A DNA stretch of 64,000 nucleotides, taken from Algibacter sp. L1A34 (GTDB lineage Bacteria > Bacteroidota > Bacteroidia > Flavobacteriales > Flavobacteriaceae). The translations under genes and the position numbers were made by a program. Where the stretch lies: contig NZ_CP047029.1 of the NCBI RefSeq assembly GCF_009796805.1, positions 919,501 to 983,500 on the forward strand, read 5' to 3'. The notes below the pieces were generated by a model. It was not told the DNA's origin, made no database searches, and worked only from the letters and a program-made list of their open reading frames with translations. Shown one piece after another: positions 35,675-44,115 of this stretch. Every line of letters begins with the position of its first letter. Positions within the stretch are counted from its first letter, which is position 1.

Positions 35675-35708
35675 TTTCTTAATACTTATTTAATTTATAA
35701 TTAAAGCT

Positions 35709-35724
35709 GGTTAATCGTTTAAGC
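35709..35724. promoter_or_regulatory. Imperfect LacI-type operator upstream of kdgK
   Basis: GGTTAATCGTTTAAGC matches the GCTTAAACGTTTAAGC palindrome at 35801-35816 in 14 of 16 positions. It lies just downstream of a near-consensus minus-strand -7 box (TTTATTTG, 35734-35741), where a repressor would block kdgK transcription. Confidence 0.65.
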
Positions 35725-35770
35725 ACTCGTTTACAAATAAAATCAAAACCTTATATTTTAAATATCTCGC

Positions 35771-35801
35771 TTTGATTATAAATACAAACTCAGTATATTT
35801 G
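35771..35801 (+). promoter_or_regulatory. Canonical promoter of the lacI-type gene (TTTG-N19-TATATTTG)
   Basis: TTTG at 35771-35774, 19-nt spacer, TATATTTG at 35794-35801: an exact Bacteroidota promoter. Its -7 box is the left end of the palindrome below. Confidence 0.85.
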
Positions 35802-35823
35802 CTTAAACGTTTAAGCAAATATA
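35794..35823. promoter_or_regulatory. Perfect 30-bp palindrome, LacI-family operator
   Basis: A perfect 30-bp palindrome with core GCTTAAACGTTTAAGC and central CG, typical of LacI-family sites. It overlaps the -7 box of the regulator gene, which begins 14 bp downstream, so autorepression is expected. Because of symmetry a TATATTTG also occurs on the minus strand at 35816-35823, but without a -33 element there. Confidence 0.88.
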
Positions 35824-35837
35824 TAAAAAATTTCATT

Positions 35838-36857
35838 GTGAAAAAAAAAACGACCATAAAAGATATTGCAAACGTTTTAAATATTTCAGCTGCAGCGGTT
35901 TCTAAAGCACTTCACGACGACTCTAGAATTAGTGAAAAGACAAAAAAAGCTGTAAGGCAAGTCGCAAAAAACCTAAACTACCAACCCAATCATTTAGCAA
36001 GTGCTTTACGAAAAGGTAAAAGTAATTTGGTTGGAGTTATTGTGCCAAGAACCAATAGTAACTTTTTTTCTTCAGTAATCCAGAATATGGAAGAAGTTTT
36101 AAATAAGGCTGGTTATAATATTATTATTACCCAATCGAACGAATCGTACAAAAAAGAATGTGCCAATATTGACACCTTATTATTTACACAAGTCGATGGT
36201 ATTATTGCCTCTATGGCAAATGAAACCGTAGATCTAAGTTATTATGAAAAAGTGAAATCGAAAGGAATTCCTTTAATCTTATTTGATCGTGGTGAAAACG
36301 ATTTAAATGTAGATTATATAGGAATTAACGATTATGAAAGTAGCCATATCATTGTGGACCACTTGGTAAAACAAGGTTGTAAACGTATTGCTCATATTGG
36401 TGGTTTTAAACGCACTCGAATTTTTAACAATAGAATTCGCGGTTATGTTGACGCCTTAATGAAACACGATTTACCTCTAGACAATGAACTTTTAATTGAA
36501 AGTAGCTTAACAACCGAAGATGGTCGAGAAAAAATGACACAATTATTGGCGTTAAAAAACAGACCAGACGCTGTATATGTTGCTGGCGATTATGCGGCCT
36601 TAGGAGCCTTCCAGATTTTAAATGAACAACAAATTAAAATGCCCGAAGAAATTGCTTTGGTTGGTTTTGGAAACGAACCATTTACAGCTATAGTTTCTCC
36701 TGCCATTACAAGTTTGGAACAACATAGTACTGAAATTGGACAACTAGCAGCAAAGACTTTTTTAAAGCATGTTGAGCATAAAACATTTACTCAAACATTA
36801 AATAAAATTATTTTAAACGCTGAATTGGTAATTAGAGATTCTTCTGAAAAGCAATAA
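35838..36857 (+). CDS. LacI family regulator of KDG metabolism genes
   Basis: 339 residues starting at GTG 35838. The protein then begins with the usual KKKTTIKDIANVLNISAAAV helix-turn-helix, and the earlier TTG-initiated frame at 35772 would run through the promoter and operator. Hinge text YQPNHLASALRKG and a sugar-binding-type ligand domain (LVGVIVPRTNSNFFS; VDGIIASMANE; LVGFGNEPF) follow. It is divergent from kdgK-eda with a perfect palindrome at its own promoter and a near-match at kdgK, so KDG or a related uronate is a likely effector (inference). Confidence 0.92.
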   Translation: MKKKTTIKDIANVLNISAAAVSKALHDDSRISEKTKKAVRQVAKNLNYQPNHLASALRKGKSNLVGVIVPRTNSNFFSSVIQNMEEVLNKAGYNIIITQSNESYKKECANIDTLLFTQVDGIIASMANETVDLSYYEKVKSKGIPLILFDRGENDLNVDYIGINDYESSHIIVDHLVKQGCKRIAHIGGFKRTRIFNNRIRGYVDALMKHDLPLDNELLIESSLTTEDGREKMTQLLALKNRPDAVYVAGDYAALGAFQILNEQQIKMPEEIALVGFGNEPFTAIVSPAITSLEQHSTEIGQLAAKTFLKHVEHKTFTQTLNKIILNAELVIRDSSEKQ

Positions 36858-36889
36858 AGCGCTTTTGTAATTAAACAAAAACGCTTTAT
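36852..36889. terminator. Bidirectional terminator between lacI-type gene and SDR gene
   Basis: AATAAAGCG (36852-36860, overlapping the stop codon) pairs with CGCTTTATT (36881-36889), with an inner TTTTGT/ACAAAA stem, between convergent genes. Confidence 0.75.
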
Positions 36890-36915
36890 TAGATTTTGAC
36901 TAAATCTATAATTAT

Positions 36916-37680
36916 TTAGATACCTAAAGCTTGTCCACCACCAATTTGGATAGTTTCAGCTGTAATGAAAGAAGCATCTTTACTAGCTAAGAAAGAAACA
37001 ACACCAGCAACTTCTTCTGGCTGACCTAATCTACCTAATAAAACACTATTTGCCCAAGAAGCAAAAACTTCTGGTTTAGACGCTTTAATTTGTGCGTGGA
37101 AAGGCGTATCGATAGTACCAGGAGATACTGCATTTACTCTAATTCCGTATTCAGCTAAATCTTTAGCTAAAGCTCTAGTGATAGATTGTACTCCACCTTT
37201 AGATACTGAATAGATTCCAGCTCCAGGTCCTGCACCATTCCATGCTGCATTAGAAGTATAGTTAATTATACTAGGGTTTTCACTTTTCTTAAGGAAAGGA
37301 ATCGCTGCTCTTGATGCAAAAAATACTGAATCTAAGTTTAAAGCCATAACAAATCTGTATTGCTCAGTTGTCATTTCTTCAAATCTAGCTCTAACACCAA
37401 TACCACCAGTGTTGTTTACAAGAACATCAATTTTCCCGTATTTTTCACCAATTTTAGTAATGTTTTCAGTTACTGCTTCGTCTTTTGTCATATCAAATCC
37501 GAAATATTCAGCAGTAATTCCTTCAGCCGTAAGTTCTTTTACACGTTGTGCACCTATTTCATCTTCAATACCGTTTAATATTACAGTAAATCCGTCTTTA
37601 CCTAATCTTTTTGCTACTTCGAAACCAATACCACCTGTAGCTCCTGTTATTACAGCTACTTTTACATTTGAATTACTCAT
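36916..37680 (-). CDS. SDR family oxidoreductase, probable DEH reductase
   Basis: 254-residue short-chain dehydrogenase. Cofactor motif TGATGGIGF (about 12-20), NNTGG, catalytic S143, Y157 and K161 (YSVSK). In alginate loci an SDR of this kind reduces 4-deoxy-L-erythro-5-hexoseulose uronate (DEH) to 2-keto-3-deoxygluconate; the location between the uronate transporter and kdgK makes this the best reading. NADH or NADPH preference cannot be judged here. It lies 49 nt after the MFS gene, same strand. Confidence 0.85.
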   Translation of the reverse strand: MSNSNVKVAVITGATGGIGFEVAKRLGKDGFTVILNGIEDEIGAQRVKELTAEGITAEYFGFDMTKDEAVTENITKIGEKYGKIDVLVNNTGGIGVRARFEEMTTEQYRFVMALNLDSVFFASRAAIPFLKKSENPSIINYTSNAAWNGAGPGAGIYSVSKGGVQSITRALAKDLAEYGIRVNAVSPGTIDTPFHAQIKASKPEVFASWANSVLLGRLGQPEEVAGVVSFLASKDASFITAETIQIGGGQALGI

Positions 37681-37729
37681 TTTTTTAAATTTTTAAGTTT
37701 TATTTTACTCGTTTATTTTTAATTATTCT

Positions 37730-39013
37730 TTACTCTACTGATTTAATATCTTTAGCGAAATAATAAATCGCTCCAATACCAAGTGGTACAAATAATGCAA
37801 TAGCAATAAATACAGGTGTATAAGATACTTTAGCAACAATAGGTACAACAAAATTCATAATGATTACCGAAAACACACCAACCATTCCACCTAAACCGGC
37901 TAACGACCCAACATTTTTACCGCTAAATAAATCACTTGGTAAGGTTTGTACGTTACCAATAGCAAATTGGAAACCAAATAATACTACGAATACAATACCA
38001 ACAAAACGTTCTGGTGTATTACCAAATAATACAGTAGCTACAAGACCTGAAAACATTATAATTCCACCAATTAAAATGGTATACTTTCTACCTTTGTCAA
38101 TGGAATTTGTTCTAGAAATAATTTGCCCTGAAACATAGCCTCCAATAATACTACCAATGGCAGCACCAACATAAGGTACCCAAGCAAACATACCTACTTC
38201 TTTTACGTTAAATCCATAAACATCAAATAGATAAATAGGCATCCAACCTACAAATAACCACCAAATTGGTTCTAAAAAGAAACGACCAACAACAATAGCC
38301 CATGCTTCTCTATGCGATAAAATTTCTCTTAAACTTAATCCTTTACTGTCTTCCGCAGCATCTCGATCCGCTTGACTTTGACCATCTAGAATATGTTCTT
38401 GCTCTTCAGGAGTAATCCAAGGGTGTTTTTTTGGTCCGGCTTTATTAATAAGTAACCATGGAATAATCCAAAGTATACCAAAAGAACCTACAACCATAAA
38501 TGTAGTTCTCCAACCATAAGCAACAAAAAGCATTGCTATAAATGGTGGCGCAATTACAGAACCTATAGAAGCACCTGCATTAAATAAACCTTGTGCAATT
38601 GCACGTTCTTTAATAGGAAACCATTCCGCATTACTTTTAACTCCACCTGGCCAGTTTCCTGCCTCAGATAAACCCAATGTACTTCTAAAAAATGCTAGTC
38701 CAATAAATCCTCTTACTGTAGAGTGTAAAAAAGAAGATATTCCCCAAACACCAATACTAATAACATAACCTACACGTGTCCCTACTTTATCAAATAACTT
38801 ACCCGAAAACAACTGTCCCAAGGCATAGGCTACCATAAAAATGTTAAGAATATAACTATAATGCTCTTTAGTTAAACCTAAAGAGTGAGATATTGAGCCT
38901 TCTAGGTTTTCATTCCCCCACATTACTGCTAATGCACTTCTGTCTATGTAATTAATTACAGAAGCTAAAAATATGAGCCCAATAATAAACCACCTTAATC
39001 CTTTTACTTTCAT
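37730..39013 (-). CDS. MFS transporter, hexuronate (ACS family) type
   Basis: 427 residues with 12 predicted membrane segments. The N-terminal GLRWFIIGLIFLASVINYID and RSALAVM pattern, then LSEAGNWPGGVKSNAEWFP, match the anion:cation symporter family that includes ExuT-like hexuronate carriers. It would bring the unsaturated uronate/DEH across the inner membrane. Co-oriented with the SDR gene downstream and the FadR-type regulator upstream (136 nt gap). Confidence 0.9.
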   Translation of the reverse strand: MKVKGLRWFIIGLIFLASVINYIDRSALAVMWGNENLEGSISHSLGLTKEHYSYILNIFMVAYALGQLFSGKLFDKVGTRVGYVISIGVWGISSFLHSTVRGFIGLAFFRSTLGLSEAGNWPGGVKSNAEWFPIKERAIAQGLFNAGASIGSVIAPPFIAMLFVAYGWRTTFMVVGSFGILWIIPWLLINKAGPKKHPWITPEEQEHILDGQSQADRDAAEDSKGLSLREILSHREAWAIVVGRFFLEPIWWLFVGWMPIYLFDVYGFNVKEVGMFAWVPYVGAAIGSIIGGYVSGQIISRTNSIDKGRKYTILIGGIIMFSGLVATVLFGNTPERFVGIVFVVLFGFQFAIGNVQTLPSDLFSGKNVGSLAGLGGMVGVFSVIIMNFVVPIVAKVSYTPVFIAIALFVPLGIGAIYYFAKDIKSVE

Positions 39014-39103
39014 ACAAACACATTTTTAAAATAAACTATTCAACGTTTACTGTTTTATTTGGCAATTAAACTTTTTAATTATCCACTTATAAACTTTAAA
39101 ATC

Positions 39104-39123
39104 AACTTATAACATGATAAGTT
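39104..39123. promoter_or_regulatory. Inverted repeat upstream of MFS gene
   Basis: AACTTAT-AACATG-ATAAGTT, a perfect 7-bp dyad with 6-nt spacer, 91 nt before the MFS start. It could be an operator; it does not resemble the TGGTnnACCA motif found elsewhere in the locus. Confidence 0.35.
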
Positions 39124-39149
39124 AACTTTATTTAAGCAAATTCTTCCTA

Positions 39150-39851
39150 TTAAATTTTATAACAATACTGATACAGAATATTAAAATGATCTTTCATCTT
39201 CTGTTTTGCCAATACTGGGTCTTGTTTTTTTATGGCTTCATAAATATTAGTATGCTCATCTATTCCAACTACAGCTTGGTTAATGTCACAAACATGATAC
39301 TTTCCAAAATCAATAATTATTTGCGGTGTAATAGTTAGCATAAATGTATTAATACTACTATTTCCACTCGCCTTTGCTATAGCTAAATGAAAAAGTAAGT
39401 CTTCCTGAACAGCATCTTCTCCTGATAAGGCCTTTTCTTTATAAGCATCTAAAGCTGCTTTTATATTTTTTAAATCTTCATCAGTTCGTCGCAAAGAAGC
39501 CAATCTAACCGTTTTTAATTCTAGCAAAATTCGAGTTTCTACTAAAGATTTAAAATCAGGATCCTTAAGCCCTAAAATATCATCTATCATCCCATTCATG
39601 GCAATAACACCAATATTTGCTACAAACGTTCCACTTTGTGGAATAGATTTTAGTAAACCATAAAACTCTAATCTTTGAATAGCATCACGGACATTAGAAC
39701 GCGTTACTTTAAACTTTTCGGATAACGTTCTCTCAGCTGGTAACTTATCCCCAGGTTCTAAGTTTTTATAATTAATAAGCTCTCTAATTTTACCAATTAT
39801 ATCGTTTTGTATTATCTGATTATCGCTTATTGTAAGTGCTTCTAACTTCAT
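39150..39851 (-). CDS. FadR-type GntR family regulator (FCD domain)
   Basis: 233 residues: N-terminal winged helix (about 15-80; KLPAERTLSEKFKVTRSNVR then GLLKSIPQSGTFV) and C-terminal all-helical FCD ligand domain (about 95-230) with conserved FHLAIAKASGN. FadR-subfamily regulators, including uronate regulators such as ExuR/UxuR, bind TGGT-ACCA dyads. The same motif type occurs at three promoters of this locus, so this is the prime candidate regulator of the alginate genes (inference). Confidence 0.9.
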   Translation of the reverse strand: MKLEALTISDNQIIQNDIIGKIRELINYKNLEPGDKLPAERTLSEKFKVTRSNVRDAIQRLEFYGLLKSIPQSGTFVANIGVIAMNGMIDDILGLKDPDFKSLVETRILLELKTVRLASLRRTDEDLKNIKAALDAYKEKALSGEDAVQEDLLFHLAIAKASGNSSINTFMLTITPQIIIDFGKYHVCDINQAVVGIDEHTNIYEAIKKQDPVLAKQKMKDHFNILYQYCYKI

Positions 39852-40013
39852 ATGTTATTAAATATATTTACTACTATTTGATTAACAACAAATTAATTAA
39901 CCAAACAAAAGTGCCGAATTTAAACAAAATCGTTAAATTTTAATCCCGTTTAATCTAGTATTTCACTTTCTTTCATAATTCAAAAATTAAATATATTGCA
40001 TTTAATTCCTTTT

Positions 40014-40931
40014 TTAATGTGTTACCTCTAATTCGTAATACTTGATTTTAGAATATGAGCCTTCATCTCTTGATTGAAAATAATTCCCTGCCTTAAAATA
40101 GTTTTCGAAAACGCCCCATTTTCTCATATGAATGCCTTCGTAAACCTTGTACTCGTTATTATTTAAAACAATGACCATTTTACCTTCGGATACTTTAACT
40201 TCTAACGTAAACTTTCTAAAACCAACTTCTTGTTCAAAATTAAATCCATCATCATCATCCCAAGCATCTTCATGCAATAAAGCCTCACCAGTTGCACTTA
40301 AATCTTTAAGTACTTTGGTTTTCACTCTAATTTTACCTTTATCCCAATATATTTTTAATATTGGAGGCGCATTATTGTCTTTTTCACCAATTAAATCCCT
40401 TTGTTCATTTGTTAAACGCCCGTGGATTTGCATGATAATAGTTCTATGATACTTGCCTTCCGAATCTTTTGTAGTTTCTCCCATGGCTAGTTTCCCTTTC
40501 ATGTTAGCACCGTCTGCAAAGGTCCAGTTCGTGTTATTATCACCAGGAACCATTTGCTCTCTTAATTCAGATCTCGTGTACTTTGTATTTGCCGTTGTGG
40601 CATTACTCGGAAAAGAATAAAAAACTAATGCTCCACTAGTAGAATCATTATACATATAAGGTATTAACCTTTCGTCTGTAGCGTAATTCAAAATTTCAGG
40701 TGGCTCAATATTCATCGCTCCTCCTTTTTTGTTTAGCTCAGGTGTTGTAACACTCCAATGGCTTAAATCAATGTTTGAAAGCTTAACCTTTTTTCGTTTT
40801 TTCTTCTTCTTTTTATTTTCAACTTTAATACCCGAATCTGAAACGTTGCTTTTCTGTGCTTGACAAGCAACGTTTCCAGATAGAAATATCGATAATAAAA
40901 GTACTAATAGTTCTTTTCGGATGTTATTCAT
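40014..40931 (-). CDS. PL7 alginate lyase, lipoprotein
   Basis: 305 residues. The three PL7 signature blocks are present: YTRSELREQM, MQIHGR (QIH type) and YFKAGNYFQS, which carry catalytic Arg, Gln/His and Tyr. N-terminal lipoprotein signal with Cys23 (GNVAC). A highly basic linker KKKKKKRKKVK at about residues 40-50 separates the anchor from the lyase domain. The QIH variant is associated with activity on guluronate-containing stretches. Last gene of the susC-susD-PKD-PKD-PL7 unit, 14 nt after the PKD protein gene. It likely starts polymer cleavage at the cell surface. Confidence 0.93.
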   Translation of the reverse strand: MNNIRKELLVLLLSIFLSGNVACQAQKSNVSDSGIKVENKKKKKKRKKVKLSNIDLSHWSVTTPELNKKGGAMNIEPPEILNYATDERLIPYMYNDSTSGALVFYSFPSNATTANTKYTRSELREQMVPGDNNTNWTFADGANMKGKLAMGETTKDSEGKYHRTIIMQIHGRLTNEQRDLIGEKDNNAPPILKIYWDKGKIRVKTKVLKDLSATGEALLHEDAWDDDDGFNFEQEVGFRKFTLEVKVSEGKMVIVLNNNEYKVYEGIHMRKWGVFENYFKAGNYFQSRDEGSYSKIKYYELEVTH

Positions 40932-40945
40932 TTCTTATTTATTGA

Positions 40946-42910
40946 TTAAAACCCTGGAGTTTGAATTGAAACATCATCTAAAAACTGATTATTCGTTGAA
41001 GAACCAGCATCCGGAACCGCATAAAACACAGCTGTTGTTGAACTAGCAGTAAACGTAAAAGTATATTCCTTGTATGAATCCTCTTCATCTGAAACAACAT
41101 AAACGGCATCACTATTTCCTGCTAAATCAGTCTCATCCTGAACTTCATTATTTAATATGTACACGGTAAAATTTTCCGTTCCTTTAGTTCTAACAAACAT
41201 TGAAATAGTATATTCTACACCAATTTCAACAGCAAAAGGCTGATAAGCTCTACGATCATCACTATCAAATTTTAAAGCATAAGTACCGGAATTCTTAGTT
41301 GAAGTAATCCCCCCTGCTTTCTTTCCTAAGGCCTTAAGACCTGCGTTAGCCCATGTATATGGACTATCTGTTATTCCGTCTTTTAATACATTAGGAGGAT
41401 CTAACTCCCAAGCATCATTATTATCATCTTTATTCCCTGTAAACTCATCAATTGAACCATTAAGAATCTCTGCAGCAAAAGTTGCATTAACTCCAGTTGC
41501 GTTCCCGTCTTGATCGAACCCAGGTGTTTGAATTGATACATCGTCTAAAAACTGATTATTTGCTGAAGAATTATCATCAGGAACCCCATAAAACACAGCA
41601 GTTGTTGAACTCGCAGTAAAAGTAAACGTATATTCCTTATATGAATCCTCATCATCTGAAACAATATAAACAGCATCACTATTTCCTGTTAAATCAGTCT
41701 CATCCTGAACTTCATTATTTAAGATATACACGGTAAAATTTTCTGTTCCTTTAGTTCTAACAAACATTGAAATAGTATATTCAACGCCAACTTCCACAGC
41801 AAAAGGCTGATACGCTCTACGATCACTACTATCAAATTTTAAAGCATACGTGCCGGAATTCTTAGTTGAAGTAATGCCTCCTGCTTTCTTTCCTAAAGAC
41901 TTAAGACCAGCATTAGCCCATGAATAAGGACTATCAGAACCATCTTTTAATGTATTTGGAGGATCTAGTTCCCATGCATCATTATTATCATCTTTATTTC
42001 CTGTAAACTCATCAATTGAGCCATTCAAAATTTTTGCAGCAAAAGTTGCTTGAACACCTCCTACAGGAACACCCTGTGTAATAGTTTTAGATACACCGGC
42101 ATCATTTGTTGTAGTTAATGTCACTTCATAACTACCTTCACCAGCATAAATATGTGTTGGATTAACCTCTGTTGACGTAGTTCCATCACCAAAATCCCAA
42201 CTATGAGAAACTGCTAATATTGATGCATCTGTAAATTGTACGCTAAAACCTGAAACAGCAAAAGTAAAATCAGGAATTGTTGATAAGACTAATCCTTCTA
42301 TATTTTTAGATACAGAAACTTGAACGTTCAAAAAAGTAGTTGCCGTAAGGGTTGCTTCAAAAGTATCAGCGGTTTTATATATATGTACAGGATTAAAACT
42401 AGGATCTTCTTCGGTATCACCTTCTTCAGAATTCCACACTAAAGTCTCTCCATCGCCAAAATCCCAAACTAATGCTTTAGCACCAGAGGTTAAATTTTCG
42501 AAAGCAACTTCTGAATCTACCATAGTAGGCGTGAAATCAACAAAAATAGGTGCTACATTTGATGAATCTTCAGCAACTAAACCATCAGAACTTTTTGTAG
42601 TTAATGTTACTGTATATTCACCACCTTCAGTATAAGTGTAATCAGGATTTGCTTCAGTTGATGTATTACCATCTCCAAAATCCCATAAATAAGAAGCTGC
42701 GTCCGTTGAATAACTTCTAAACACAAATGACATAGTATCATCTGCACTTGTACTTGTTGTAAACAAAGTATTTGGTTGAATATTATTTACATTTCCCGTT
42801 GGTGGTATAAACTCGTCATAACCACTATCATAGCATGATACAAGCCCCAAAAGCATAGAAAATAATACAAAAACACTTCTATTAATTTTTTTAAATATTT
42901 TATAATTCAT
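40946..42910 (-). CDS. Surface lipoprotein with three PKD domains and two near-identical C-terminal binding modules
   Basis: 654 residues. Lipobox LGLVSC (Cys26). Three PKD domains have WDFGDG at residues 76-81, 149-154 and 238-243. Two C-terminal modules of about 175 residues follow (from about 288 and 474), nearly identical in sequence (both with LNGSIDEFTGNKDDNNDAWE and ending QFLDDVSIQTPGF), which read as beta-sandwich carbohydrate-binding modules. Position after susC-susD matches SusE/F-type glycan-binding lipoproteins, so alginate binding at the surface is the likely role. The module duplication is recent at DNA level. Confidence 0.85.
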   Translation of the reverse strand: MNYKIFKKINRSVFVLFSMLLGLVSCYDSGYDEFIPPTGNVNNIQPNTLFTTSTSADDTMSFVFRSYSTDAASYLWDFGDGNTSTEANPDYTYTEGGEYTVTLTTKSSDGLVAEDSSNVAPIFVDFTPTMVDSEVAFENLTSGAKALVWDFGDGETLVWNSEEGDTEEDPSFNPVHIYKTADTFEATLTATTFLNVQVSVSKNIEGLVLSTIPDFTFAVSGFSVQFTDASILAVSHSWDFGDGTTSTEVNPTHIYAGEGSYEVTLTTTNDAGVSKTITQGVPVGGVQATFAAKILNGSIDEFTGNKDDNNDAWELDPPNTLKDGSDSPYSWANAGLKSLGKKAGGITSTKNSGTYALKFDSSDRRAYQPFAVEVGVEYTISMFVRTKGTENFTVYILNNEVQDETDLTGNSDAVYIVSDDEDSYKEYTFTFTASSTTAVFYGVPDDNSSANNQFLDDVSIQTPGFDQDGNATGVNATFAAEILNGSIDEFTGNKDDNNDAWELDPPNVLKDGITDSPYTWANAGLKALGKKAGGITSTKNSGTYALKFDSDDRRAYQPFAVEIGVEYTISMFVRTKGTENFTVYILNNEVQDETDLAGNSDAVYVVSDEEDSYKEYTFTFTASSTTAVFYAVPDAGSSTNNQFLDDVSIQTPGF

Positions 42911-42930
42911 AATATTAAATTTTAGAACGT

Positions 42931-44103
42931 TTATTGTTTAACTGTTATATCAAATGCGTCTAATCTACTTTCAACACCAGAATTAGTAAGTAAAATGATT
43001 ACTTTTTCATTTTCTCCAGCTTCAAAAGTTATAGCGTGCTTTTTGAAAACATCACCTACTCTACCTACATTATTATCCGTTCTAGAAGCAATAATGTTAG
43101 CAGCTAACTTTGCCTCATCTAAACTTGTTGCATTTGTACTTACTATAGATACAGTAACATCTCCAAAAGCATTTTCTTCAAAAGCACTAAAATAAGTTAA
43201 TACGTAGGTTGCTCCTGCAGTTACCTCTATTTCTTGATAACCAGTTCTAGTTCCATCTGCTGGAAATTTCGATGCTTGTAATCCTTCAGGTAAAACACCT
43301 TCTGCTTTTGAATTAATCTGAAATACACTACCCCAAGCACTACTGCTAGGTGCTCTCCATGAATCTCTACCATCTCCAGTGCCGTCAAACAAACTATTAT
43401 CCTCGAAACCAGGCTCTCCAATTTCCGGTTGTGGAATTGTTGGTACAGCTTGATTTACAGTAACTAGTTTTTCAGTATAATTAAATTTACCAAGGTTATC
43501 GGTAACCGTTAATCCAACGGTATACTCTCCTGGGCCAGGAAAAGAAAATATTAATTCTTGATCTTGTAATGTTGCTGGAGGTAAAGCCGTAATTTCACTT
43601 TCTAAATCAGAAATATTTTGTAATATTTCATCTGAAAGTGCTGCTTCAGCTGCTACTAATTGAGCTTCAAAGTCAACAATTTCTGCTTCTAAAACATCAA
43701 TCTTAGCCTGATTAGTTTCACATGGTAATTTAAACTCACGTTTAGCAATCTCTTTTTCAATAGCCACAACCGTAGCTCTTTCAGCTTCAATTTTAAGGTT
43801 TAAAATCGGCAACTCCTTATTGATGAAAGTAACTCCATCTGCAGGAGCTATGGACCACTCATACATTGTTCCGTTTACTGCTAAATTAGAACCTGCTTGA
43901 AAATTAAAATCATACTTCGCCCATAATTCATTTTTTTCGCAGTCAAATTCTGAAGTCGTTACGTCGGTTAAGTTATAAAAAGGTGTCGGACCCGTAATAT
44001 CCTCTAAATCACCTACGTTAGCTAAATCATCGCTAACACACGCTGTTAGGAAAACGAATGTACCTAACACTATATATTTTAAATTAAATAAATATTTTTT
44101 CAT
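42931..44103 (-). CDS. PKD-type surface lipoprotein with coiled-coil insertion
   Basis: 390 residues. Lipobox FLTAC (Cys22). The N-terminal part is a PKD-like domain whose strands (YEWSIAPADGVTFIN and, after a break, IFSFPGPGEYTVGLTVTDN) are split by about 75 residues of strongly helical, heptad-like sequence (about 100-175; ERATVVAIEKEIAKRE, IDVLEAEIVDFEAQLVAAE). A C-terminal beta-sandwich module (about 230-390) starts GEPGFEDNSLFDGTGDGRDS and resembles carbohydrate-binding modules. It is third in the susC-susD operon, 12 nt after susD. Probably a glycan-binding SusE-like protein. Confidence 0.8.
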   Translation of the reverse strand: MKKYLFNLKYIVLGTFVFLTACVSDDLANVGDLEDITGPTPFYNLTDVTTSEFDCEKNELWAKYDFNFQAGSNLAVNGTMYEWSIAPADGVTFINKELPILNLKIEAERATVVAIEKEIAKREFKLPCETNQAKIDVLEAEIVDFEAQLVAAEAALSDEILQNISDLESEITALPPATLQDQELIFSFPGPGEYTVGLTVTDNLGKFNYTEKLVTVNQAVPTIPQPEIGEPGFEDNSLFDGTGDGRDSWRAPSSSAWGSVFQINSKAEGVLPEGLQASKFPADGTRTGYQEIEVTAGATYVLTYFSAFEENAFGDVTVSIVSTNATSLDEAKLAANIIASRTDNNVGRVGDVFKKHAITFEAGENEKVIILLTNSGVESRLDAFDITVKQ

Positions 44104-44115
44104 AATTATGCGATT

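Noticed and set aside
35794-35823. Palindrome as a terminator
   Set aside because: No loop or T-run, located at a promoter directly before a regulator gene; operator is the better reading.
35772-35837. Longer N-terminus for the LacI-type regulator
   Set aside because: It overlaps the canonical promoter and the 30-bp palindrome and precedes the normal LacI N-terminus.
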